Shown piece after piece: positions 36,008 through 48,666 of a stretch of 64,000 nt of DNA. The number at the start of each line of letters is the position of its first letter. Within the stretch, counting starts at the first letter, position 1. The position numbers were made by a program, and so were the translations under genes. The notes under the pieces are model-generated. The model ran no database searches and was not told where the DNA came from. It saw only the letters and a program-made list of their open reading frames with translations. The DNA comes from Dugong dugon (taxonomy: Eukaryota > Chordata > Mammalia > Sirenia > Dugongidae), in NCBI GenBank assembly GCA_030035585.1, contig CM057471.1, positions 67,170,319-67,234,318 of the forward strand. Reading direction: 5' to 3'.

Positions 36008-39000
36008 GAGGGTTCCAGCAAAATGGCACACTAGGAATGAAAACACATCAGACCAAAACCTTTGGGACACAGCAAAGTCCGTTCTCAGAGGACAATTTAT
36101 AGCAATAGATGCACATATCAAAAAAGAAGAAAGGGACAAAATCAAAACATTAACTACAGAACTCAAACAAATAGAAAGAGAAAAGCAAAAAAAGCCTACA
36201 ACCACCAGAAGAAAGGAAATAGTAAAGATCAGAGCAGAAATAAATGAAATAAAGAACAGAGAAACAATAGAAAGAATCAACAAAACCAAAAGTTGGTTCT
36301 TTGAAAGAATCAACAAAATCGACAAGCCACTGGCCAGACTGACAAAAGAAAAACAGGAGAGGACACAAATAACCCAAATAAGAAATGAAATGGGGGACAT
36401 TACAATAGACCCAATTGAAATAAAAAGGATTATAACAGAATATTATGAAAAACTATATTCCAACAAATTTGAAAACCTAGAGGAAATGGATAAATTTCTA
36501 GAAACACACGGCCTACCCAAACTACAACAAAGTGATGTTGACAATCTGAACAGACCCATAACAACAGAAGAGATTGAAAAGGTAATAAAAAAAAAAACTC
36601 CCAACCAAAAAAAGCCCTGGCCCAGATGGCTTCACTGGAGAATTCTACAAAACATTTACAGAAGAGCTTGCACCAGTACTACTCAAGCTATTTCAGAGCA
36701 TAGAACAGAAAGCAACACTTCCAAATTCATTCTATGAAGCCAGCATAATGCTGATACCAAAACCAGGCAAAGATGTCACAAAAAATGAAAATTACAGACC
36801 AATATCTCTGATGAATATAGATGCAAAAATTCGTAATGAAATTCTGGCCAATAGACTTCAGCATCATATCAATAAAACAATACACCACGACCAAGTAGGA
36901 TTCATACAAGGTATGGAAGGATGGTTCAACATTAGAAAATAAATCAACGTAATCCACCACATAAATAAAAGTAAAGAAAACAATCACATGATCATCTCAA
37001 TTGACGCAGAAAAGGCATTTGACAAAGTCCAACACCCATTCCTGATAAAAACTCTCCATAAAATAGGTATAGAAGGGAAATTACTCAACATAATAAAGGA
37101 CGTCTATGCAAAACCAACAGCAAACATCATTCTTAATGGAGAGAGGCTGAAAACATTCCCCTTGAAAACAGGGACAAGACAAGGATGCTCTTTATCACCA
37201 CTCCTATTTAACATTGTGCTGGAAGTTCTAGCTAGAGCAACAAGGCAAGAAAAAGAAATAAAGGGCATCCAAATTGGTAACGAAAAAGTTAAACTGCCCC
37301 TGTTTGCAGATGATATGATACTATACATAGAAAACCCTAAAGACACCATGAGAAATCTACTGGAACTAATAGAAAGATTCAGCGGAGTAGCAGGATACAA
37401 GACAAACATTCAAAAATCAGTTGGATTCTGATACACCAATAAGGAGAATGATAAAAAGGAAGTCAGGAAAACAATACCATTTTCAATAGCCCCTAAAGAG
37501 ATAAAAGACATAGGAATAAATATGACCAGGGATGTAAAAGAACTATACAAAGAAAACTACAAAACACTTCTGCATGAAACCCAAAGGGATCTACATAAAT
37601 GGAAAAACATACCATGCTCATGGATAGGCAGACTCAATATTGTGAAAATGGCAATTCTACCCAAAGCAATTTACAAATACAAAGCAATCCTGATCCAAAT
37701 GCTAATAACATTCTTCAAAGAGATGGAAAAACTAATCATTAACTTTATATGGAAAGGGAAGAAGCCCCGAAAAAGTAAAGCACTACTGAAGAAGAAAGTT
37801 GGAGGACTCACACTACCTGACTTCAGAACCTACTATACAGCTACAGTAGTCAAAACAGCCTGATACGGGTACAACGACACATACATTGAGCAATGGAACA
37901 GAATTGAGAACCCAGATGTATATCCATCCACCTACGGTCACCTGATCTTCGACAAGGGCCTAAAGTCCATCAAATGGGGAAAAGACAGTCTTTTGAACAA
38001 ATGGTGCTGGCAAAACTGGATATCCATTTGCAAAAAAATGAAACAGGACCCATACCTCACACCATATACAAAAACTACTTCAAAATGGATCAAAGACCTG
38101 AATATAAAGCCTAAAACTATAAAGTTCATAGAAGAAAAAATAGGACCAACACTACAGGCCTTAATACACGGCATTAACAGGATACAAACCATAACCATCA
38201 ACACACAAACCCCAACAGATAAGCTAGATTACTGGGATCTTCTAAAAATCAAACATGTATGCTCTTCAAAAGACTTCACCAAAAGAGTAAAAAGAGAACC
38301 TACACACTGGGAAAAAATGTTTGGACAGTACAAGTCAGACAAAGATCTAATCTCCATAATCTACAAGAAAATCCAACACCTCTACAACAAAAAGACAAAT
38401 AATCCTATTAAAACACGGGCAAAGGAAATGAACAGACACTTCACCAAAGAAGACATTCAAACAGCCAACAGACACATGAGGAAATGCTGGCGATCACTAG
38501 CTATTAGAGATACAAATTAAAACAACAATGAGATACCATCTCACCCCGGCATTACTGGCACGAATCAAAAACACTGGAAATAACAAATGTTGGAGGGGCT
38601 GTGGGGAGATAAGAACTCTTATTCACTGCTGGTGGGAATGCAAAATGATACAACCATTTTGGAAAATGATATGGCACTTCCTCAGAAAGCTAGAAATAGA
38701 CATACCATTCGATCCAGCAATTCCACTCCTAGGAATATATCCTAGAGAAATAAGAGTCGTCACTCGAATAGACATATGCACACCTATGTTCATGGCAGCA
38801 TTGTTCACAGCAGCAAAACAATGGAAACAACCTAGATACCCATCAACAGATGAATGGATAAACGAACTATGGTACATACACACAATGGAGTACTATGCAA
38901 TGAGGAAGAACAATGATGAATCTGTGAAGCATCTCATAACATGGATGAAACTGGAGGACATTATGCTGAGTGAAATAAGTCAATCACAAAAGGACAAATA

Positions 39001-40189
39001 TTGTATGAGGCCTCTACTGTAAAACCCCATGAAAAAGTTCACACACAAAATGTAACAATCTTTGTTGGTTACCAGGGATGGGAGGGGTGTGGAGGAAATA
39101 CTAAATAGGCAATAGATAAGTGGTATCTTGGGTGAAGGGTGAGACAGTACACAGTACAGGAGAAACTACCACAACTTGTACAAGGAAAGGTCATGGAAGC
39201 CCCATAGACGCATCCAAACTCCCTGAGGGACTGAATTGCTGGGCAGAAGGCTGTGGGGACCAAGGTCTCAAGGAACATCTAGCTCAATTGGCATAACATG
39301 GTTTATAAAGACAATGTTCTACATTCTACCTTGGTGAGTAGTGTCTGGGGTCTTAAAAGCCTGTGAGCGGCCATCTAAGATACTCCACTGGTCTCATCCC
39401 TTCGGGAGCAAGGGAGAATGAAGAGAACAGGATACAAGGAAAAGATTAGTCCAAAGGACTAATTGTCCACAGCTACCAAGGCCTCCACCGGACTGAGTCC
39501 AGTACAGCTAGATGGTGCCCACCTACTACCACTGACTGCTCTGACCAGGATCATAACAGAGGGTTCTGGACAGAGCTGGAGAAGGATGTAGAACATAATT
39601 CTAACTCACAAAAAAAAAAGACCAGACTTACTGGCCTAAAGGAGACTGGAGAAACACCGAGAGTATGGCCCCCAGACACCCTTTTAGCTCAGTGGTGAAT
39701 TTATCACCTAGATTGTACCGTTCAGCCTGGGAGTGGACAGCCCCGTAAAACCAAATGAGGCTAACGAGGTACTGGAGTCCAGTGACAAGGGCCAGAAGGC
39801 AGAAGGGGACAAGGAAGCTGGTGATAGGGAACCCAAGTTTTGGTAAGGATATTGTTGATGTGTTGTGAGATTGTGAACCATTGTCATAGGGCAACATTTG
39901 TAGTAACTGTTAAATGAGAAGCTATTTTATTCTGTATGCCTTCATCTTAAGTGAGAATAACAGCACAATTGGAAAAGCGTAGTCAGTGTCACTGAACTGT
40001 GCATGTAGAAATTTTTAAAACGGTGTATCTTTGGCTATGTGGATTTTCACCAAAAAAAGAAAAATGTTGATAATTTACAGGGTTGACATGTTGTGGGGTT
40101 GTTAACCAATGTCATAAAACAATATGTGTATTACTGTTTTATGAGAAACAATTTGTTCTGTAAGACTTCACCTGAAGTATAACAACAAA
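36008..40189 (+). mobile_element. L1 D, ORF2 from mid-protein plus 3'UTR, inserted in L1 E
   Basis: Flanked by aaaagtcaa at 35999-36007 and 40190-40198. The first 28 or so bases (36008-36035, with agcaaaatggcacactagg) resemble the L1 5' terminus at 50011-50029 (ggcaagatggcgctctagg). From about 36036 the sequence is ORF2, corresponding to L1 C from about 54280 on. RT is readable: FADD at 37303-37314, frame 36988-37431 open. The Cys-rich region (CWRGCGE) lies near 38590, and ORF2 ends at 39022. Inactivating changes: an A-run frameshift at about 36590, TAA at 36940-36942, TGA at 37429-37431, TGA near 37861 and a small deletion near 38510. 3'UTR 39023-40189 has a single copy of the unit that is doubled in L1 C. 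Confidence 0.9.
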
Positions 40190-40198
40190 AAAAGTCAA

Positions 40199-41450
40199 TA
40201 AAAGTTTTACACACAGAAAGAAACATTCCTTGATAGTTACCAGGGTGGTAAGGGAAATGGAGGGGAAATCACTAACTAGATAGCAGACATGTGTTAACTT
40301 GGGTGAAGGGAAAGACAGTATACAATACGGGGAAAGTCGACACAACACGAACAAAGCAAAGGAAGACACTGAGAGGTACACAAGAGTAAAAGGCAACAAA
40401 GGTAAGTACTATTACACACCCAGTCCTGCAGTAACAGTAGTAACAGACAATAATTTATGAGTGGATTCATAGGCAGATATGTAAGCTTAACAGGTGTGGG
40501 ATGGTGTGTGGGAGTACATCCACGAGCATATATAGATTTGGCAGAGGATATTTCTACATATGTATTTGTATGTGCTGCAAATATATCCATGTATATAGTA
40601 CAGCGCCCAGAAGGAACAGTTATGAATACTTCTTAGCCATAACCAAACACTCAAGGGACTGGGTCACCGAGTTTAAGGGCTTAGGGCCATAGTCTCAGGC
40701 AACATCTAGGTCAATTGGCAAAACATAGAAGACAATGTTTTACATTTTACTTTGGTGAGTAGCAACTAGGGTCTTAAAAGCTTGCTAGGGGCCATCTAAG
40801 ATATAACTATTGATCTCTTCCCATCTGGAGCAAAGAGGAATGAAGAAATCAAAGACTCAAGGAAACAATTAGTCCGAAGGACTAATGGACCACATGAACC
40901 GCAGCCTCCACTAGCTTGAGACCAGAACTAGATGGTGCCCAGCTACCACTACCAAAAGCTCTGATCAGGATCACAGTAGAAGATCCTGGGCAGAGCAGGA
41001 GAAAAATGTAGAACAAAATTCAAATTAATAAAAAAGGCTAGACTTATTGGTCTGATAGAGACTGGTGGAACTCCCAAGACTATTGCCCTTAGACACCCTT
41101 CAAACTTGGAACTGAACCCACTCCTGGAGATCACCTTTTAGCCAAACAATAGATAGGCCTATAAAATGAACAATAATACCTATGAGGAACATGCTCCTCA
41201 GAACAATCAACCATATGAGGCCAAAAGGGCAGCACTTGCCCAATAACAAAGTTCAGAAGGCAGGAAGCGGCAGGAAAGATGGGCAAATAGAAACAGGGAA
41301 ACCCGGGAGGAAATGAGTAGAGTGCTGTCACATTGCGGGTATTGCAACTAACGTCAAAAAACAAAATATGTATAAATTGTTGAAGGGGAAACTAATTTGC
41401 TCCATAAGCTTTCACCCAAACCACAACAAAATGTTAAAAAAAAAAAAAAA
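40199..41450 (+). mobile_element. L1 E, 3' part (3'UTR)
   Basis: Continues L1 E from 36007. It is the 3'UTR of an older relative of L1 D, recognised from 'gaaagacagtatacaatac', 'gactaatggaccacatgaac' and the ending with 'gcgggtattgcaactaacg' and an A-run at 41436-41450. The 12 bp duplication follows at 41451. Confidence 0.87.
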
Positions 41451-41462
41451 GCCATATGAAGA

Positions 41463-42985
41463 AATAAAAAATAAAAAGAACCACTGATAAAAGTAACAAC
41501 ACAAATAAATATAAATGCCTGAAATTTTGGTTTGTAGCTCCTGCTTTTTTTTCCTTTACAATATAAATTATAAATGATGAAAACAAAAATTATAAATCTA
41601 TACTAATGAACACACAAGGAATAAAGATGTAATTTGTGACAGTAACATTATAACAGGCAACTGGAACTGTATAGTAGCAGAGTTTTATATACTACTGAAA
41701 CAAACTTGATATTAATTTAAATTAGATTGTTATAAATTTAAGACGTTAATTGTAATACCAACGGCAAACACTGAAAAATATACAGGAAGAGTATTAAGAA
41801 AGCAATCAGATAGTATACTAGAAAAAAATTAATAAAAAAAGAAGGTAATAATAGAAGAATTGAAAACCAAAAATATATAAGACATAAAAAAGAAATAAGG
41901 AAAAAGTAAGCCTTTCCTTATTGGTAATTACTTTAAATGTAAATGAATTAAACTCTCTAATTAAAAGGCAGATATTAGCAGAATGGATTAAAAAATTTAT
42001 GATCCATGTAAATATGAAGGTGAAAAAACAACTCAAGGAATGGAAGAAAATATTGGCAAATCTGTAACTGATAAAGATCTAGTACCCAGAATATACAGAG
42101 AACTTTCACAACTCAACAACAAAAACACACAAAACATAATTTAAAAATGAACAAGGGACTTGAACAGACAATACTTCAAAGAAAATATATAGGTGTCCAG
42201 CAAATACATGACAAGATGCTCAACATCATTAGTCATTAGGGAAATGCAAATCAAAACCACAGTGAAATACTTCTTTACACCCAACAGGATGGCTATAATA
42301 ACAAAAAAGGAAAACAATAAGTGTTGACAAGGATATAGAGAAATTGAAAACCCTCATATATTGCTGGTGGGAATGTCAAGTTGTGCAACCACTGTGGAAA
42401 GCAGTTTGACAGTTCCTCAAAAAGTTAAACAAAAATATTAAGAATGACTCATCAATTTCACCCTAGGTATATAGTCAAAAGAATTGGAAACAAATGTTCA
42501 AACAAAAACTTGTACACAAATGTTCATGTGGTACTATTCACAATAGCAAAAAGATTAAAACAATCCAAATGTTCATCAGCTGGTGAATGGATAAACAAAA
42601 TGTGGTATATCCAAATGACAATATTATTCAGCCATAAAAAGAAATGAACTACTAATATATGCTACAACATGGATGAACCTTGAAAGCATTATGTGAGATG
42701 AAAGATGCCAGTAACAAAAGACCACTTGTTATGTTATTTTGTTCATATGAAATATCCAGCATATATGAATCTATAGAGACAGAAAGCAGATTAGTGGATG
42801 CCAGGATATGGGTCAGGGGGAAGTGGGGAGTAACTTCCTAATGGTTATGAGGATTCTTTTTGGCATAATACAAATGTTGTGGACTAGATAGTAGTAATGG
42901 TTGCACAACATCGTGAAGGCACTAAATGTCTTTAATGGTAAATTTTATTTTATGTGTATTTTAACACCATAAAAAATGTACAACT
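41463..42985 (+). mobile_element. Old L1 (L1M-like), internally deleted
   Basis: About 41780-42010 is the inter-ORF region and start of ORF2: the frame reads ITLNVNELNSLIKRQ, the endonuclease N-terminus with Asn in place. At about 42010 it jumps to the C-terminal part of ORF2 (from 'ggaatggaagaaaatattgg'). The Cys-rich region lies near 42350-42400, and a 3'UTR ends at about 42980. The middle of ORF2 is missing, either by deletion or because these are two separate fragments. 41463-41780 is AT-rich and may be its upstream part. Confidence 0.7.
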
Positions 42986-43849
42986 TTAATAGTAAATAAA
43001 AAAGATAACTTCTATCAATGCCGTACAAGTATCAATTTATTGAGCAAAAGAATCCAGCTGTCAACAGTACTTGTAAGTATCTGTACCAGCTTTCTGTCTA
43101 GCTGCTATAAGACATAAATAAGTACCTAACATAGCTCTTGCCCTCTTCGAGCTTATAATCTAATTACAAAATTATGTCAACATACTTGAAGAAAATAAAC
43201 AGCTTACAAAGCACAATAACATACATGATCTGATGAGATGCATAATAAACTTGTGAGGAAAGTAAGGCAGGTATTATAACCTCTGTGTTACAGACAAGGA
43301 AACTGAGGCTCACTGATGCAAGTTCCTTGATCAAACTGACACAGTAAAGAAGTAACAGAATTAACAATTGAGCAAAAGTCTAATAACTCCAAATCCAATA
43401 CACGTGTTTTTCTTGTGTTTATTTATGCATTGTTCTCTGTAGGGTTAATACTATGATACATGGAAAAGATTGACTGATGACAGGGAGGCCCATTGGTAAT
43501 TTGCATGGGACATAATGAAGGTTCAAATCAAGGTGAAAGCTGTGTGAACTGAGAGTATAGTTGAATTTGGAGGGGCCATATAGTATCGTAGTTAACAGGA
43601 GAGACTTTGTAGCCTTACTATCAAAGTTTGACTCTAAGCAAGTTACTTATCCACGCTGTTGCTCATGGGGATAATAATAGCACCTACCTTGTAGGGTTTG
43701 GAGAGGATTAAGTGAGCTAATATGTAGAGAGCACCTAAAACAACGTGGCACGTAGTAAGTGTTATATAGAGTCAGCTAATACTACTACTCAAATTCGAGA
43801 GACATTTGGGAGGAGTAATTGACAAATTCAAAACACACAAGATTAAGGC
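42986..43849. other. Intergenic with two MIR relics
   Basis: About 43230-43350 is a minus-strand MIR ('ttacagacaaggaaactgag'). About 43590-43785 is a plus-strand MIR ('ggggataataatagcaccta'). No gene recognised. Confidence 0.65.
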
Positions 43850-44028
43850 TAGTGGTTCTCAATTATGGCTACACATTACAGTCACCTGAGGAACATTAAA
43901 AAAAATACTGATACCTGAGCCCCACCCCATACCAACTGAACCAAATCTCTAGAAGAGGAGCTCAGACATCAGAATTTTTTAAAACTCCTTTAATGACTCC
44001 CGTGCACAGTAAAGATTAAAAAACACTG
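43850..44028. mobile_element. MER5-type non-autonomous hAT element
   Basis: 'agtggttctcaattatggct' at the left, 'gagccccaccccataccaac' in the middle, and 'ttaaaaaacactg' at the right as the decayed inverted end. L1 F is inserted at its right edge. Confidence 0.75.
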
Positions 44029-44029
44029 A

Positions 44030-45402
44030 TATATACCATTTTGGAAAATGATATGGAACTTCCTTAAAAGGCTAGAAATAGAAATACCATACGATCCAGC
44101 AATCGCACTCCTAGGACTATATCCTAGAGAAATAAGAGCTGTCACACAAATAGACATACGCACACCCACATTCACTGCAGCATTATTCGCAATAGCAAAA
44201 AGATGGAAACAACCTAAGTGCCCATTAACAGATGAATGTATAAACAAACTATGGTACATACATACAATGGAATAGTATGCAACTATAAAGAACAATAATG
44301 AGTCTCTGAAACATCTCACAACATAGATGAATCTGGAGGGCATTATGCTGAGTGAAATAAGTCAATCACAAAAGGACAAACACTGTATGAGACAAGTATT
44401 ATAAAAACACGTGAAAATGTTTCCACACAGAATGAAGCCATCTTTGATGGCTATGAGGGGAGAGGGGAGGAAGGAAAAACACTAACTAGATAGTAGATGA
44501 GTGGTAACTTTGGTGAAAGGTAAGACAGTACACAATACTGGGGAAGTCAGCACAACTTGGCCAAGACAAAGTCATAGAAGCTTCACAGACACATCCAAAT
44601 GCCCTGAGAGGCCAAGCTACAGGGCTGAGAGCTGGGGACCATGGTCTTGGGGGACATCTAACTAAACTGGCATAACATAGTATCTAAAGAAAATGTTCTA
44701 CATCCGACTGTGATGAGTAGCGTCTGGGATCTTAAAAGCCTGCAGGCAGCCATCTAAGATACATCTACTGGTCCCATTCTAGCTGCAGCAAAGGAGAGTG
44801 AAGAAAACCAAAGACACAGGGAAAGATTGGTCCAAAGGACTAATGAATCACAACTACCACCACCTCCACCAGACTGAGTCTAGCACAACTAGATGGTGCC
44901 TGGATACCACCACCAACTGCTCTGGCAGGGGTCACAATAGAGGGTCCCAGATAGAGCAGGAGAAAAATGTACAAAATGCGAATTCACACATACACAAACA
45001 CAGACCAGGCTTGCTGGTCTGACAGAGACTGAAGAAACACTGAGAATATAGCCCCCCCAGAAACCCTTTTAATTCAGTACTGAAGTCACTTCTGAGGTTC
45101 ACCCTTCAGCCAAAGATTAAACAGGTCTATAGGGCCAACAATAACACATGTGAGGAACGTGCTTCATAGTTCAATTCATGTATACGAGACTAATAGGCAC
45201 ACCAGCCCAAAAGCAAAGACGAGAAGGCAGCAAGGGACAGGAAAACAGGATGAATGGAAACAGGGAACTCAGAGTGGAGGAAGGAGAGAGTGTTGACACA
45301 TTGTGGGGTTGGCAACCAATGTCACAAAGAAGTTTGTGTATTAACTGTTTAATGAGAAATTAATTTGCTCTGTAAACTTTCACCTAAAGCACACACATAC
45401 AC
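44030..45402 (+). mobile_element. L1 F, 5'-truncated ORF2 end plus 3'UTR
   Basis: Begins in ORF2 just after the Cys-rich segment (frame 44048-44275 is open). ORF2 ends near 44402, and the 3'UTR runs to about 45400. Flanked by aaacactga at 44021-44029 and 45403-45411, a 9 bp duplication. The A-tail is replaced by a CA-rich end. Age intermediate between L1 E and L1 D by eye. Confidence 0.87.
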
Positions 45403-45411
45403 AAACACTGA

Positions 45412-47529
45412 ACTAGGCAGAGAGGGAGAATTAAGGATGACTTATTGGAAGTTGAGATATTGGCAGTGCTAGTGGAAATAAATGAAGAGGTTATGGCAAA
45501 AAGCCTATTGTGGCAATATAATTTCCTAGATTGTCTTTATAAGGTGGTAATAATTTGGAAGACCGGAGTATAGAAGTGGTATTTAAAGGGAAAAGAGTGG
45601 ATGAGCTCTCTGAAAGAGTAAGCCAAGGAGATGCAAGATACCTAAGACTCAAAGTGGGAGAGAAATAGATGTTAGACATGGGTACAAAAAAGATTTAGAA
45701 AAGGTAGAGGACATGAATAGTACAGTATCATGGGAGCCAGACATTTGGGTGAAGTGGTTGTTCCCAAAAATTATGTCAAAAATCACAGGCAGTTGAGGTA
45801 GGTTAAGGATTGTGATGAGACCACTGGGTTTGACCTTCTTTTCCAAGACCTGTCTGTATGTGGCAGGATAGGAAGTTCTAAGATGTAGTTCCAGAATGTT
45901 TGTGAGAAGAAGAAAATAAGTAAAAACACAATAGCTAGTGAGTCAACTGTGCAGGCAATTTTTAAGGAGAACGATTAAAAATTATGAATTTTTTAAGGCA
46001 ATAGAAGAGGACAAGGCAAAAAAGATGTTAAGACCAAAGAAACTGTAGGAAGCAAAACAAAAGAGTTTGGGAAGATATAGGATGGGATCTAGGGTACAAG
46101 TGAAGTGGTTGAATGAAGAGAGACACCACATGCACTAAGACTACAGGAATGGATAAAAGGAGTTCTTTGATGCAGCAATGAATCACAATGGCATCAGTCT
46201 TCTCTAACAAGTAGATATAAAGACGCTCTTGGCAAAGGTGGGTGTGTAGTGAGAAGACAAAATTGAGTACTTAAAGAGAGAGGTGATCTGGGCCACCTGG
46301 TATACTAAAGTCACTAGAAAATTAATGAGTGATGAAAGAAAGAGTTGAATTAGTGTTGTGGGTTAAAATCAAAGAATAAGAATTTGAAAGGGCATTGTCA
46401 GTGTAAGTGTACATCCTACTCCAGCAGGAATCTAGAGTCCATGAGTAGGTAATATTCATGATAAGCTGATTCCATGGTATGGAATACTCTGAGGGTCAGG
46501 AATGGTAGCCAGCAATATTTGCAAATGGGTACATAGAGAAGTATCAAAAGATTATGGATAAGGACAATATTTAAATTGCAATTGGTAAATCCAGAAAGGG
46601 ACTAATAGTTTAGAAAGTTAGAAGGTATTGAATGATAGAGGATGATGGGCAGAGGTGAGGATAGTATGGAAGTGATCAGGGTATTACAGAGATTGTAACT
46701 GGAATGGGAAGATCACAGTGGCGGGAATGAGGTTTTATTGAGAAGTAGAGATTAGTAAAGTCAGGAAGAGGTGGAAGGAGAGAAGTCCATATCTTGGCTG
46801 GAACAGGGATGCTGAACCCAAGGACACTACTCTATGATTTTCATATTCCCTCACAGAGCTCTTCTCACAACTAGGAACTCATAGATGTCCTGGAAATTCT
46901 CAGTACAGGGAAGCCCTTGCTTAAGTGAAGGCATATTTTGAATGAGCAGAGGGGCTTAAGTCAGAGGCTAAATGTGAAATTTGACAATTATCAAAGTCTC
47001 TTAAGAAGCACCAAAAGAGGTCAATATCTCTGTCGCCAATAAACTGAGCACAGCCAATTTTTTTCTCCATTGTTGAAATAGTTCACTATTTCTTCATTTA
47101 AGCTGCAGAGTAATTAGCTTGAAGTTAAGATCTTTATTGTATGTATATTGTATGAAAAATATGTATAATTAAAATAGGTTAAGATGCTCACATTTCGAGA
47201 GGTCCATGGAAATTGGGGCTGACAGATGGAATAACATAATCATGACTCCCATATCACATTCATGCCCAAATATATATTTGCTCAGTGAATGGAATAGGTA
47301 GGGAAATTTCCAGCCCTATTTACCTAAACTTCAGTCTGCCATTTTCTTCGGGATGTGTACCAAAGCACTCCCACAAGCAAGCAAACCAAGTTAAATGTTC
47401 CTTCTTTTTAAGTCCACTTTCCCTGTTTTAGTTCATAATCTCACAATAATATCCTTATATTCCTTCAAAACCCTGGAATTAAAGCTACCCAGTGACTCAT
47501 ATATATACACTTTGATAACTGAAGATAAA
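45412..47529. other. Intergenic, nothing recognised
   Basis: Plus strand A/G-rich from 45412 to about 46800. No gene or repeat family identified. Confidence 0.5.
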
Positions 47530-47765
47530 TAGCCTGATTAGGGATCCCAGAGCCATGTTGATGGGGGAACCCTGAGTAAGTGTGTGCATGAAAGTGGAAT
47601 GTTCACAACATTGCCAGACCTCCTTATCACTAAGGGCAAAACCTGGAGCTCTTTAAGTTTTCCTAGCCAACCCTCTTATCACCTCAAAACCAACTATGCT
47701 CAAAATCTTCCCGCTCCTGTCCTCAGTTATCCAATATGGCCCTTAGTCAGGCTAACCAGGCTAAT
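47530..47765. repeat. Downstream flank of OR pseudogene 3, duplicated
   Basis: Diverged match to 18245-18475 below OR pseudogene 2. Confidence 0.75.
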
Positions 47766-47944
47766 CTACCTTCCCCTACCAAGTAGCCCGTGGAGTGCAC
47801 TCTTGACATCCTTATTGCAAAGGCTGTACACAAATGGGTTGGCCATCGGTCCAGCGGCTGTGTACATCACTGCAGCTGCAATATCCTGATCCTGAGAGTT
47901 ATGGGAAGAAGACTAGAAGGAGATCCCAAATTATGGTACCACAG
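47766..47944 (-). pseudogene. Olfactory receptor pseudogene 3, C-terminal piece
   Basis: The 3' end of an OR coding region on the minus strand, ending in TAG at 47766-47768. It aligns with 18476-18665 of OR pseudogene 2: TM7 and C-terminus, with the nucleotide text 'acaaatgggttggcca' in common. A frameshift lies near 47880-47920. The rest of the gene lies about 14 kb away at 61941-62729. The two pieces overlap by a 19 bp duplicated target (47926-47944 and 61941-61959). Confidence 0.9.
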
Positions 47945-48666
47945 GAACACGGCACTATAGAGACATACATCATGCCATCCCTCTGCAGCAAAGACCCCAA
48001 AAACTAAGTAAAATAGGTACAAACATCAGTCCTGGAACCCTAAGCACCAAATGAAGGGATAAAGAACTAGATCAAGCACCAAATGGAAGAAGAAACTGAC
48101 AGAGAACAGAGAATAAGGGGAGCTATGGAGTGGAAGTCCCCTGCCAGCTAACAAGGCATGGATTCACCTTCTTGGAGCATAGCTACCAACGAATCTGGAC
48201 TGGGAGTACAGGAAGGCAACTTCATGGAGCTCCCAACAGGAGAGAGAGCACCCACTCTGCACATCACATCCTCTCCCTTCCTTCCTGTCTCTCTGTACCA
48301 CCTGCCAAGTGCCCTGCCCCCGAGTGGCACTGGCATGGACCTCCAGACCCCACCCCGCCATGCCACACCCAAACCTGCCCCACGAGCCCCAGTTGGTGCC
48401 ACAGACAAATGGCCCACCCTGCACCTCCCCCTGGCTGGACCTGCCCTGCTGCACCATAGCTCAGCAACTGGCCCTGCCTACCCAGACAAGGTGGTGAGAA
48501 CTATTGTGCCCACAAATGAGAAAACAACAAAACACGCCCAGCTCACTCACCCAAACATCACCAAATGTAACAAAAAAGCAAGATGAAGCAAACAAACCTA
48601 CAATCAATAAATGAAGAAAATAATTCCTGAATGTCTCAGAGACAGTAGACAACATCAAAATATATT
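47945..48666 (+). mobile_element. L1 A, 5'UTR
   Basis: 5' end of an old full-length L1. 47945-47985 aligns base by base with 50013-50050 of L1 C (caagatggcg...ccgtccc versus gaacacggca...ccatccc). The next about 130 bp and the last about 100 bp (48590-48660, 'ctacaatcaataaa') also match. The middle is different: a C-rich segment without the 266 bp monomers. Interrupted at about 48667 by L1 B; resumes at 58971. Confidence 0.85.

Noticed and set aside
35982..36737. 251-codon plus-strand frame starting in L1 E and running into L1 D
   Set aside because: The start lies in L1 E and the body is ORF2 of L1 D; the fusion frame is an accident of the insertion.
48130..48586. Several overlapping Pro-rich frames on both strands
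   Set aside because: They lie in the C-rich 5'UTR of L1 A; no conserved domain and no consistent frame with L1 C.
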